Shown: positions 6,871 to 14,035 of the stretch, in pieces | Position numbering within the stretch: the first letter of the stretch is position 1 | How the letters are laid out: every line of letters starts with the position of its first letter | Assembly: GCA_023424585.1 (NCBI GenBank) | Contig: JAFADT010000476.1 | Location: 1-16,228 of the forward strand | Reading direction: 5' to 3' | DNA length: 16,228 bases | DNA from: Pseudomonadota bacterium | GTDB lineage: Bacteria; Myxococcota; Myxococcia; Myxococcales; Myxococcaceae | Program-made: the position numbers and the translations under genes | The notes under the pieces: generated by a model | The model's input: only the letters and a program-made list of their open reading frames with translations | Databases searched by the model: none | Told to the model about the DNA's origin: nothing

Positions 6871-8335
6871 CCTTCGTGGCCTGCTGTGCTTCTTCCGCGA
6901 TGACGAGCGCGCACATGGTGGCGCCCTGGCGTGTATTGACGATGCCCGTGCCGCGCCCCGCAGGGTTCATGCGGACCATGGTCCCTCCGTAGAGGTCGCC
7001 AAAGACAAAGGGGCCCCAGATGAGGTTGTGGGGGCCCACGCCACCGTCCGCGCGCAGGTAGTGGTAGGGCTGGGATTCCACCCGCTCCTGGAGCACCCAG
7101 CCGCCCGAGTCGAGCGCGGCGCGGATGGCCTCGTCCCACTCCGCGGTGGGCGTGGCCCAGCCCATGCGCACGGAGTGGCCCGCGTAGTCTCGGCCCGCCT
7201 TGAGCACCAGCTCCTCGCGCCGCGCGGAGGCCAGGTCCGGCAGCCACACCCGCGCTCCGCCGCGAGTGGTGTGCGCGCGCTCCAGCTTGCGCGACCACGG
7301 GATGTGGCGGCGGATGAGCTCGCGCTCGGCGTCGCTCAGCAGCGGGGACTCCGCGTGCTCGGACAGCAGCGTGATGTTTCGCTTGTCGTCGAGGAGCTCC
7401 TGCGCGGGGCCGTTGTAGAGGCAGAGGGTGCGCGCGCCGAGCGCGCTCCGGGCGCGGGCGTCGAACTCCGGGCCCGCGAGCTTGAGCCGGTCTCGCGCGT
7501 CATGCTCCAGCACGCCGTGGAGCCGCTTGCCGCGCAGGGTGAAGCGCTGCCCGTCGGCGTCCCGCACCTCGCTGTACGTGCCGATGAGCACCTCGCCCTT
7601 GACGCCCTCCGGCTCCCACACCTCCTTCAGGTGGTGGTTGAGCAGGAGGGTGGCCATCTCGATGCCCACCGCGTCCGGCGTGTCGTTGTCTGGGAAGAGC
7701 ACGCCCAGGTTGCACTCGCCCTCCCACGGGATGACGCTGCGGCGCATGTCCTCCAGCAGGTGCTTGAAGAGGACGTGCAGCGTGTCCTGCGCGTGGACCA
7801 CCAGGCCCCGCTCCTTCGCGAAGCGCTGGAGCGCCGGCTGCTCCATCACCAGCTGGGCCTGGAGCGCCGTCTCCCAGCCGCCCAGGCCAGCGGTGAGGTT
7901 GAACTCCAGGCACTTCATGCCCCCCGCGGAGTCAATGAAGTCCCCCCGGCTGATGGCGCCCCGCGCGTCATCCGTGAGCGCGAGCGCCTCCAGCGCCACC
8001 TGGGCCCGCTCCAGGGGGAGGCCGTAGTACGCGGCCGCGCGCCCCGCGTCCCCTCCGAACAGGCGCCGGGGCGCGCGCTTGATGAGGCGGCAGACCCCGA
8101 GCGACATCTCTTCCAGGAGCTGGCTGCGGCGCAAGTCGATGAGCGTGGGCCACCGATGCAGGTCGTAGTGCATCAGCGGGGACTCTTCGAACTTGTTGAA
8201 TTTGTGCAGCGCGTAGACCTCCGGATCCCTCTCAGCGAAGTCCAGGAACGCCGCGAACGCGGCAGACAGCCCCCCATGCAGCGCTTTGAGCTCCGGACTG
8301 AATCGAGGAAGGGTGTTGGATTCGGGCGGCCGCAT
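6866..8335 (-). CDS. Circularly permuted ATP-grasp-like ligase, function unknown
   Basis: The 489-residue soluble protein resembles circularly permuted ATP-grasp enzymes and the glutathionylspermidine synthase group, which couple ATP hydrolysis to joining a carboxylate with an amine. Visible marks are GGMKCLEFNLTAGLGG (138-153), GVLFPDNDTPD (211-221), LLDDKRNITLLSEH (314-327), the HIPWSRKL segment (344-351), VLKAGRDYAGHSVRMGW (377-393), WVLQERV (413-419) and an end with GIVNTRQGATMCA (464-476). These fit the metal/ATP-binding core order of the family, but I cannot name the substrate. The ATG at 8333-8335 is preceded by AGGGGGA at good spacing. A sigma70-like promoter lies immediately upstream. 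It is the first gene of the leftward arm leading to the flavin oxidoreductase and NRPS, so an off-line amide- or peptide-forming tailoring role is a reasonable inference. Two hairpins at its end may separate its transcript from the next gene. Confidence 0.85.
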   Translation of the reverse strand: MRPPESNTLPRFSPELKALHGGLSAAFAAFLDFAERDPEVYALHKFNKFEESPLMHYDLHRWPTLIDLRRSQLLEEMSLGVCRLIKRAPRRLFGGDAGRAAAYYGLPLERAQVALEALALTDDARGAISRGDFIDSAGGMKCLEFNLTAGLGGWETALQAQLVMEQPALQRFAKERGLVVHAQDTLHVLFKHLLEDMRRSVIPWEGECNLGVLFPDNDTPDAVGIEMATLLLNHHLKEVWEPEGVKGEVLIGTYSEVRDADGQRFTLRGKRLHGVLEHDARDRLKLAGPEFDARARSALGARTLCLYNGPAQELLDDKRNITLLSEHAESPLLSDAERELIRRHIPWSRKLERAHTTRGGARVWLPDLASARREELVLKAGRDYAGHSVRMGWATPTAEWDEAIRAALDSGGWVLQERVESQPYHYLRADGGVGPHNLIWGPFVFGDLYGGTMVRMNPAGRGTGIVNTRQGATMCALVIAEEAQQATKG

Positions 8336-8352
8336 GGAAACATTCCCCCTTA

Positions 8353-8368
8353 AGCTTGTTGAGCTTGT
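8353..8368. repeat. Short direct repeat AGCTTGT x2 in divergent promoter
   Basis: Two 7-base copies lie at 8353-8359 and 8362-8368, a 9-base period. They cover the predicted -10 and start region of the leftward promoter, so they could be regulator half-sites. The repeat is short and could arise by chance. Confidence 0.3.
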
Positions 8369-8392
8369 AATCCAGTTCTAACATCATATCAA
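8364..8392 (-). promoter_or_regulatory. Predicted sigma70-like promoter for the leftward arm
   Basis: On the minus strand TTGATA (8387-8392) and TACAAG (8364-8369) are separated by exactly 17 bases. They match the -35 consensus at 5 of 6 and the -10 consensus at 4 of 6 positions. Transcription would begin near 8357, giving a leader of about 20 bases before the ATP-grasp start. The surrounding 8350-8400 stretch is the most AT-rich in the window. The sequence AGCTTGT is repeated at 8353-8359 and 8362-8368, so one copy overlaps the -10 box. A plus-strand promoter for the divergent GST gene probably lies in the same stretch but I cannot define it. Confidence 0.45.
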
Positions 8393-8477
8393 TTGTGTTA
8401 CGTTCCGAGCCCCCGTTTTGGGCGTTGTAGTTCGCAACAATCCCCCTTCATCACCACCTGAGAGTGATTCGCGACCG

Positions 8478-9161
8478 ATGAGCGCCGAGACCCGCCTGCC
8501 ACGTCTGACGTACTTCCACGCCCGCGGCCTGGCGGAGAAGATCCACCTGCTGCTCGCGGAGGCCGGGGTCGCCTACGAGTACCGCGACCTGGGCGTCTAT
8601 GACGCGAAGGCGAAGGTGAAGACACCGGAGTTCGAGGCCCTCAAGGCCACCGGCATTCTTGCCTTTGACAAGGTTCCGCTGTGGGAGGAGCCAGACGGGT
8701 TCAGCGTGGTGCAGAGCCGCGCCATCCTGCGTCACGTGGCGCGCACGCGGGGGCTGTATGGCGTCAACGACCGCGAGGCGGCGGCGTGCGACATGATGAT
8801 CGAGAGCGTGGAGGAGGTCTCCGCGCGCGCGCTGAGCCTGAGCAACATGTCTCCGGAGGAGCTGGGGGAGATGCTGCCGGTGGTGCTGGGGGAGGAGCTG
8901 CCGGCGTGGCTGCGCCTGTTCGAGCGCTTCATCGCGCACAACCACGGCGGCGAGGGCTTCTTCGTGGGAGAGAGGGTGAGCGTGGCGGACACCTGCGTCT
9001 TCGGCATGCTGGAGATGCTGGTGGACAACGGGCTGATGGAGGTCATCGACGGCTACCCCCGGCTGCGCGCCTTCTTCGCGCGCATGCGGGAGCGGCCCGG
9101 CATCGCGCGGTGGCTGGCGGATCCGAAGCGCTTCCCGCCGGTGCAGCTGCTCAACGGCTGA
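8478..9161 (+). CDS. Glutathione S-transferase family protein
   Basis: This 227-residue cytosolic protein shows the two-domain GST layout. The thioredoxin-fold half begins LTYFHARGLAE, where Y12 is at the place of the catalytic tyrosine of sigma/alpha-type GSTs. KVPLW (65-69) holds the cis-proline and VVQSRAILRHVA (78-89) supplies the glutathione gamma-glutamyl contact (Q79, S80). The helical half carries the SVAD N-capping box at 168-171. Length is typical. The ATG at 8478 begins the protein just ahead of the fold; a TTG 60 bases earlier is in frame but would add a low-complexity tail. The ribosome-binding site is weak. It heads the rightward arm, 21 bases before the nucleotidyltransferase-fold gene, and may conjugate or isomerise a pathway intermediate or protect the host. 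The true reaction cannot be read. Confidence 0.92.
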   Translation: MSAETRLPRLTYFHARGLAEKIHLLLAEAGVAYEYRDLGVYDAKAKVKTPEFEALKATGILAFDKVPLWEEPDGFSVVQSRAILRHVARTRGLYGVNDREAAACDMMIESVEEVSARALSLSNMSPEELGEMLPVVLGEELPAWLRLFERFIAHNHGGEGFFVGERVSVADTCVFGMLEMLVDNGLMEVIDGYPRLRAFFARMRERPGIARWLADPKRFPPVQLLNG

Positions 9162-9182
9162 CGCGCCCCCGAGGACACCGCC

Positions 9183-10235
9183 ATGAACGTACGCCAGGCC
9201 ATCCAACGCGCCCGAGACTGGGTCGCGGAGGAGTCCACCCGCATCCCCGGCTTTCACGGCGCCTTCCTGGCCGGGAGCCTGACGCGGTTGCCGCATGACA
9301 TGCCGCTGGAGCCCTGGCGGGACGTGGACGTGGTGATGGTGACCACGGACCGCGCCGCCGTGAAGGAGGACCGGCTGGAGCTGATCCACGAGGGCATCAT
9401 CCTGGAGTGCGGCCTGCTGGGGGACGAGGGGTTCCGCTCCGCGGAGACCCTCCTGAGCGAGCCGGAGCACGCGGACAACCTGGCCGCGGGCGTCATCCTG
9501 GCGGACCCGACGGGCGCGCTGGGCCGGCTGCACAAGGCGGTGGCGGCGGAGTACTTCCGGCGCCGCTGGGTGCAGGCGCGGGTCGACAGCCGCGCGCGGG
9601 TGGTGACCAAGCGGCTGGTGGCGGGGCGCAAGGCGCTGGAGGCCGGGGACCTGGCCGCGGTGCTGATGCACTTCTATGTCGGCACGGCGCAGCTGGTGAA
9701 CCTCTCCTCGTTGGCGAACGCGACGCCTCTCACCCTGCGGCGCTGCTTCATCCGCACCGGGGAGATCTTGGAGGCCCAGGGCCGCGCGGACCTGCACGAG
9801 GAGGCGCTGGCGCTCATCGGCACCGCGAAGCTGACGCGCGCGGACACGGAGCGCTTCCTGTCGCACTTCGACGAGGCGTTCGAGCTGGCCACGCGGATCA
9901 AGCGCCAGCCGGTGCACTACGACTTCAAGTTCCGCAGCCACCTGCGGCCCTACTACGTGGATGGCACGCGGGAGATGATCGATGCGGGCCGGCACCGCGA
10001 GGCGATGTTCTGGATCATCGGCTACGCCTATCAGGCGTGGCTGGTGCTGCTGAGCGACGCGACGGATGAGCAGCAGCAGCCGCACCTGGCGCGGCTGGTG
10101 GAGTTCTTCCAGACGCTGGACCTGCTGCCCACGAGCGACTGGGCGGACCGCCTCGACCGCTACGAGTCCCTGCTCCAGAAGTTCACCGAGGCCGCGGCGG
10201 CGCGCGTGCGCACCCACCCCGGCCTGCGTGACTGA
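9183..10235 (+). CDS. Nucleotidyltransferase-fold protein (Pol-beta superfamily), function unknown
   Basis: The 350-residue protein has the core signature of the DNA polymerase-beta nucleotidyltransferase superfamily: AGSLTR (G31, S32) and then WRDVDVVMV with metal-binding D47 and D49. E75 in GIILECGLL is a candidate for the third carboxylate. The rest is helical and rich in charged residues, resembling the C-terminal halves of drug nucleotidyltransferases (aminoglycoside or lincosamide type), though I cannot assign it to a named family. GAGG lies 9 bases before the ATG. It sits between the GST and exporter genes, so it may adenylylate the product or a precursor, either as self-protection or as a tailoring step. 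This is inference; unrelated housekeeping roles of the fold are possible. Confidence 0.85.
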   Translation: MNVRQAIQRARDWVAEESTRIPGFHGAFLAGSLTRLPHDMPLEPWRDVDVVMVTTDRAAVKEDRLELIHEGIILECGLLGDEGFRSAETLLSEPEHADNLAAGVILADPTGALGRLHKAVAAEYFRRRWVQARVDSRARVVTKRLVAGRKALEAGDLAAVLMHFYVGTAQLVNLSSLANATPLTLRRCFIRTGEILEAQGRADLHEEALALIGTAKLTRADTERFLSHFDEAFELATRIKRQPVHYDFKFRSHLRPYYVDGTREMIDAGRHREAMFWIIGYAYQAWLVLLSDATDEQQQPHLARLVEFFQTLDLLPTSDWADRLDRYESLLQKFTEAAAARVRTHPGLRD

Positions 10236-10285
10236 GTTCCCGGCGCCGGCCCGGGTCGCACCGGCCGTCCGCCAGCCCCCCTGCG

Positions 10286-10317
10286 GGAGGCCGCCCGCTG
10301 CGCGCGGGAGGGCCTCC
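10286..10317 (+). terminator. Strong hairpin between NTase and ABC exporter genes
   Basis: GGAGGCC (10286-10292) pairs with GGCCTCC (10311-10317), and inside it CCCGC (10294-10298) pairs with GCGGG (10304-10308) around TGCGC. Only TTGG follows, so it is a poor intrinsic terminator. It ends 14 bases before the exporter ATG and its 3' arm contains a GGGAGGG stretch. It may partly terminate transcription or set the ratio of exporter to upstream genes. Confidence 0.5.
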
Positions 10318-10331
10318 TTGGACGACGACGG

Positions 10332-11969
10332 ATGACGGTCTTCACGCTGTTGCTGCGCACCTCTCGGGGGCTCTTCGCGCTCGCGGTCCTGTTGGGGCTC
10401 GTGTCCGGCGCGGCCAACGCCCGGCTCATCGCGCTCATCAACGACGCCGTGAGCGGACACGCCCTGGACGCCCGGGCCGGCGGCGCGTGGGTGTTCGCCG
10501 GGGTGGTGGCGCTGGCGCTGGGCTCACGCGTGGGCTCGCAGATGGTCCTGAGCCGGCTGAACTTCGGGACGCTGCACCGCCTGCGGGTGGAGCTGAGCCG
10601 GCAGGCCCTGGGCTCGCCGTTGCGCGGGCTGGAGCAGCTGGGCGAGCACCGGCTGATGGGCGTGTTGAAGGAGGACGCGTTCGTCATCTCCCAGGCGCTG
10701 GTGCAGGTGCCCACGATGTTCATCAACGTGGCGCTCATCTGCGGCTGCCTCCTGTACCTGGCGTGGCTGTCCGGGCGGACGTTCCTGGCGTTCTGCCTGG
10801 TGCTGGGCCTGGGGCTCGCGGGGCTGATGGTGCTCCAGTCCCGCTCGCGCGACAGCCTCCAGCAGGCGCGGGGCCGCATCGACGAGCTGTTCAAGCACTA
10901 TCGTTCGCTGTGGACGGGCATGAAGGAGCTGCGGCTGCACCGGTCGCGGGGCCGGGCCTTCATCGAGGAGCAGCTGGGCCCCACGTCGGCCTTCATCCGC
11001 GACCGGCTCCTGCGCACCGCGGACGTCAACGCGCTGAGCGCGGCGCTGGCGTCGCTGCTCGTCTTCGCGCTCATCGGCATGCTGCTGTTCGCCTTCCCCG
11101 CGTTCGGCGCGCTCGAGCGGTCCACGGTGGTGGGCTACGTGCTGGTGGTGCTGTACCTGCAACAGCCGCTCGACTCCATCATCAACCTGATGCAGTCCGT
11201 GCTGCGCGCGGACGTGGCGGTGCGCAACGTGGAGCGCACGGGCCTGGCGCTCACGCAAGGGGTGGAGCCCGCCAGCGCCGAGCGGCCGGAGCCCCGCGCC
11301 TTCCAGCGGCTGACGCTCGAGGGGGTCACCCACTCGTACCACCGCGAGGACGAGGACTCGCGCTTCACGCTGGGACCCCTGCACCTGGAGATTGCGCCGG
11401 GGGAGGTGCTCTTCATCGTCGGGGGCAACGGCAGCGGGAAGACGACGTTGGCCAAGCTGCTCACCGGCCTATACGCGCCGGAGTCCGGGCGGGTGCTGCT
11501 GGACGGCGTGCCCATCACCGACGCGGACCGCGCGCACTTCCGCCAGCTGTTCTCCACCGTGTTCGCGGAGTTCCACCTCTTCGACAGCATGCTGGGCCTG
11601 TCCTCCCCGGCGCTGGCCGAGCGGGCGCGGGCGCTGCTCGCGCGGCTGCGGCTGGAGCGCAAGGTGACGCTGACGGACGGGCGGCTGTCCACGACGCAGC
11701 TGTCCACGGGGCAGCGCAAGCGGCTGGCGCTGCTCACCGCATATCTGGAGGACCGGCCCGTCTACGTCTTCGACGAGTGGGCGGCGGACCAGGATCCGGT
11801 GTTCAAGGACGTCTTCTACCGGGAGCTGCTGCCGGAGCTGAAGGCGGCCGGCAAGGCGGTGGTGGTCATCTCCCACGATGATCGCTACTTCCAGGGCGCG
11901 GACCGGCTGGTGCGGCTGGAGGACGGCCGCATCGTGGCGCCGGAGGCCGGAGTCCAGCGCGTCTCCTGA
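10332..11969 (+). CDS. Cyclic-peptide/siderophore-type ABC exporter (fused membrane and ATPase)
   Basis: This 545-residue half-transporter joins a six-helix membrane domain (hydrophobic segments near 10-35, 50-70, 130-165, 235-260 and 270-285) to an ATPase domain. Walker A is GGNGSGKTT (364-372), the signature LSTGQRKRL is at 457-465, Walker B is VYVFDEW (477-483), and the H-loop histidine is H515. The STGQRKR signature and DEWAADQDP are typical of the SyrD/PvdE cyclic-peptide exporter family (TIGR01194), which moves lipopeptides and pyoverdine precursors across the inner membrane and acts as a homodimer. It is the third gene of the rightward arm and is the expected exporter for the product of the adjacent lipopeptide synthetase, possibly also giving self-resistance. 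The ATG at 10332 has a weak GGA 9 bases upstream and begins directly at the first membrane helix. Confidence 0.94.
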   Translation: MTVFTLLLRTSRGLFALAVLLGLVSGAANARLIALINDAVSGHALDARAGGAWVFAGVVALALGSRVGSQMVLSRLNFGTLHRLRVELSRQALGSPLRGLEQLGEHRLMGVLKEDAFVISQALVQVPTMFINVALICGCLLYLAWLSGRTFLAFCLVLGLGLAGLMVLQSRSRDSLQQARGRIDELFKHYRSLWTGMKELRLHRSRGRAFIEEQLGPTSAFIRDRLLRTADVNALSAALASLLVFALIGMLLFAFPAFGALERSTVVGYVLVVLYLQQPLDSIINLMQSVLRADVAVRNVERTGLALTQGVEPASAERPEPRAFQRLTLEGVTHSYHREDEDSRFTLGPLHLEIAPGEVLFIVGGNGSGKTTLAKLLTGLYAPESGRVLLDGVPITDADRAHFRQLFSTVFAEFHLFDSMLGLSSPALAERARALLARLRLERKVTLTDGRLSTTQLSTGQRKRLALLTAYLEDRPVYVFDEWAADQDPVFKDVFYRELLPELKAAGKAVVVISHDDRYFQGADRLVRLEDGRIVAPEAGVQRVS

Positions 11970-12000
11970 TGTCCCTTCCATCCTCCGACCTGGAGTTCCC

Positions 12001-13146
12001 ATGACGCCGCCATCGAACGCTCCGACCCTCCAGCCCGTGGATGCCGCGCGCATCGACCCGGACGCAGTGGCCGTCCTCCAGAAGCTGCACGCGCACGGCC
12101 ACGTGGCGTACCTGTCGGGCGGGTGCGTGAGGGACCTGCTCGTGGGCCGCGAGCCCAAGGACTTCGACCTGGTGTCGAGCGCCTCCGCGCTCCAGCTCCG
12201 CGAGCTCTTTCCGCACGGGGTGGCGTTCGGGGGCCGCCGGTTCCTGGTGGTCCAGCTGCGCCTGGGCGGAGGCAAGGTGCTGGAGATCTCCACCTTCCGG
12301 GCCCACCCCGCGCGGGAGCACCCGGGGCCGGACGCGATGATCATCCGGGACGAGGTGCTGGCGGACTACCTGCCGGAGCCGGGGACACCCGAGCAGGATG
12401 CCCGTTCCCGCGACTTCACCGTCAACGGGCTCTTCTATGACGTGGTCCAGGGCCGCGTCCTGGACGCGACCGACGGGCAGCGCGACCTCCGGGCGAACCT
12501 GCTGCGCATCAACGGGGCGCCAGAGGACGCGGAGGCGCGGCTGCGCAACGACCCTGGCATCATGCTCCGGGGGGCCCGCTTCGTCACGCGGCTGGGGATG
12601 GAGTTGGAGCCCCGCACCGGCGAGGCGATGGCCCGCTGCGGGGACTCGCTGGTTCGATGCTCACGCTACCGCCTGCTGAGCGAGACCCTGCGAGGCGTGG
12701 GCGCCGGCACGGGCGTTCCGTTCCTCCAACTGCTGCGGAAGATGGGCTGGTTGTCCCTGCTGTTGCCTCCGGTGGGCCGCTGGCTGGAGGAGGGAGGCGC
12801 GTCGCGTGAGCGGCGCCTCCTCTCCCACGTGGAGGCAGTGGACCGCCACCTCCGCGCCACCGGGCAGCCCCTGTCCCAGCTGGCGCTCGCCACCGCGCTG
12901 CTCCTCCCCGTCGCCACCCCGGACGAGGGGGGGCGTCCCGCTCCGGAGGTCCTCGAGGCGGTGCTGGGGGCGCTGGTGGAAGGGGCGCCGGAGCTTGCCT
13001 CCCTCCCCGCGCACGCGCAGGCGTTGACCACCCTGCTCAACCAGGTGGCGGTGTCCCCGGACCTCTCGATTCCGGGCCATCCGCTGATGGGGGACGCTCG
13101 GCGGCTGGCGGCGTTGACCGCCGAGGCGGCCGCGCCTCGGGCCTGA
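12001..13146 (+). CDS. Poly(A) polymerase / CCA tRNA nucleotidyltransferase family protein
   Basis: The 381-residue protein belongs to the class II RNA nucleotidyltransferases, which add A tails to RNA or CCA to tRNA 3' ends. The head domain is clear: YLSGGCVRDLLVGREPKDFD (37-56), with the GG motif (G40, G41) and catalytic D54 and D56. Downstream are EISTFR, the RDFTVNGLFYD segment, and NDPGIMLRGARF, a variant of the usual nucleotide-selecting DPxRxLRAxRF block. The C-terminal helical half is shorter than in PcnB (about 465 residues), and no arginine-rich RNA-binding tail is visible. I cannot tell poly(A) polymerase from CCA enzyme by sight. GGAG lies 8 bases before the ATG. It starts only 31 bases after the ABC gene and may be co-transcribed with it, but functionally it looks like the start of ordinary chromosome. 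Confidence 0.92.
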   Translation: MTPPSNAPTLQPVDAARIDPDAVAVLQKLHAHGHVAYLSGGCVRDLLVGREPKDFDLVSSASALQLRELFPHGVAFGGRRFLVVQLRLGGGKVLEISTFRAHPAREHPGPDAMIIRDEVLADYLPEPGTPEQDARSRDFTVNGLFYDVVQGRVLDATDGQRDLRANLLRINGAPEDAEARLRNDPGIMLRGARFVTRLGMELEPRTGEAMARCGDSLVRCSRYRLLSETLRGVGAGTGVPFLQLLRKMGWLSLLLPPVGRWLEEGGASRERRLLSHVEAVDRHLRATGQPLSQLALATALLLPVATPDEGGRPAPEVLEAVLGALVEGAPELASLPAHAQALTTLLNQVAVSPDLSIPGHPLMGDARRLAALTAEAAAPRA

Positions 13147-13158
13147 CGCTCCGGAGCG
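13147..13158. repeat. 12-base palindrome after the RNA nucleotidyltransferase gene
   Basis: CGCTCCGGAGCG is a perfect palindrome directly after the stop codon. It has no loop and no T-tract, so terminator function is unclear; chance is likely in such GC-rich DNA. Confidence 0.25.
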
Positions 13159-13233
13159 CCAGGCCGCTTGCCTGCCTTGCGCCCGGGCCGCGTGCCCGCT
13201 GCGAAGCCGGGAGCCTGGGGTTAGAGGGAAGGC

Positions 13234-13542
13234 ATGGCCCGACCGGTGAACGTCAACGCCCTGTTGCCCATCGAAGCGGAGCTCCAGCGGGAGCGGGCCT
13301 CCGGGCTGCGTCGCTCCGGCGACAAACTGGAGGAGGCCCTCGCCCGGGTGGCCCAGGCGGAGCAGGAGCTGCGCGCCCTGCACGGGCTGGCGCGCATGGA
13401 GCGCTACGCGGCGTACCGCGCGCTGTGGAAGGAGGCGGAGCGGCTGCGCTGGAACCTCACCGTGCAGCGCGAGGCCTGCGGCCTGCGCAACCACCGCGAC
13501 CTGGACCACGTCTACCCGCTGCCGCCCCTCCTGCGGGAGTGA
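13234..13542 (+). CDS. Small coiled-coil protein of unknown function
   Basis: This 102-residue protein is not one I recognise. It is highly charged, with long helical, heptad-compatible stretches rich in E, R, A and L between about residues 15 and 80 (for example KLEEALARV, AEQELRAL, ALWKEAERLRW), and it ends in a proline-rich YPLPPLL tail. There is no signal peptide and no membrane segment. GAGGGAAGG directly before the ATG is a good ribosome-binding site, and codon use matches the neighbours, so it is probably a real gene. It lies 87 bases after the RNA nucleotidyltransferase gene and converges on the DUF423 gene, whose stop is 18 bases away. Confidence 0.8.
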   Translation: MARPVNVNALLPIEAELQRERASGLRRSGDKLEEALARVAQAEQELRALHGLARMERYAAYRALWKEAERLRWNLTVQREACGLRNHRDLDHVYPLPPLLRE

Positions 13543-13560
13543 CGCGGGGCGTTCACCACC

Positions 13561-13935
13561 TCACGGTGCGGAGCGCCACGCGGCCACGGCGAGGAGCGCC
13601 CAGCCCGCGAGGAAGCCCAGCCCGCCCAGCGGCGTGATGGCGCCCAGCACGCGCACGCCGGACAGGGCCAGCGCGTACAGGCTGCCGGAGAACAGGACGA
13701 TGCCCGCGAGCATCGCCCAGCCCGCGGACTCCAGGAGCGGGGAGGGGCGCACCGTGCCCAGCAGCCCCACCGCCACCAGCGCGAGCGCGTGGTACATGTG
13801 GTAGCGCGCCCCGGTTTCGAAGATGACCTGCAGGTCCTGCGGCAACCGGGTCCTCAGCGCATGCGCCCCGAAGGCGCCGGCCGCCACGGACAGGAAACCG
13901 TTCACCGCGCCCACCACGATCCACCACCGCATCAT
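13561..13935 (-). CDS. DUF423 family inner-membrane protein
   Basis: This 124-residue hydrophobic protein has four predicted membrane helices and the DUF423 layout. It begins MRWWIVVGAVNGFLSVAAGA, where the AAGAFGAHAL block is the family hallmark, then RYHMYHALALVAVGLL, GIVLFSGSLYALAL, and the closing ITPLGGLGFLAGWALLA. Length agrees with the family (about 120-130 residues). Function in bacteria is unknown. The first of two adjacent ATG codons (13933-13935) is preceded by AAAGG at 6 bases; the longer frame to 14196 would run antisense through the SET gene and is rejected. It is divergent from the SET-domain gene with about 100 bases between. Confidence 0.92.
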   Translation of the reverse strand: MMRWWIVVGAVNGFLSVAAGAFGAHALRTRLPQDLQVIFETGARYHMYHALALVAVGLLGTVRPSPLLESAGWAMLAGIVLFSGSLYALALSGVRVLGAITPLGGLGFLAGWALLAVAAWRSAP

Positions 13936-14035
13936 CGAGTGCCTTTCTTCGCGCGCTTGTCTGCGGCACGCTACACCGCGCCTCAAGGCAGCGTCCTGGT
14001 TGAACACGCACCCCGCCCCAGCCGCGCCATCCCCG

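Noticed and set aside
6699..7298. N-terminal extension of the flavin oxidoreductase up to 7298
   Set aside because: It would overlap the ATP-grasp gene in another frame, crosses two hairpins, and the family N-terminus begins at the GTG at 6698 with a good ribosome-binding site.
6860..8353. 497-residue open frame on the plus strand
   Set aside because: Antisense to the ATP-grasp gene; the minus strand has the motifs, start site and promoter.
8418..8477. TTG start adding 20 residues to the GST
   Set aside because: The added stretch is low-complexity and lies before the GST fold; an ATG at 8478 suits the family length.
8451..10460. 669-residue open frame on the minus strand
   Set aside because: It is antisense to the GST and NTase-fold genes, both of which show clear motifs; its own sequence is low-complexity.
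13823..14035. Upstream extension of the SET protein to 13823
   Set aside because: The extra residues are antisense to the DUF423 coding region and show no domain; the start at 14036 lies just before the SET fold.
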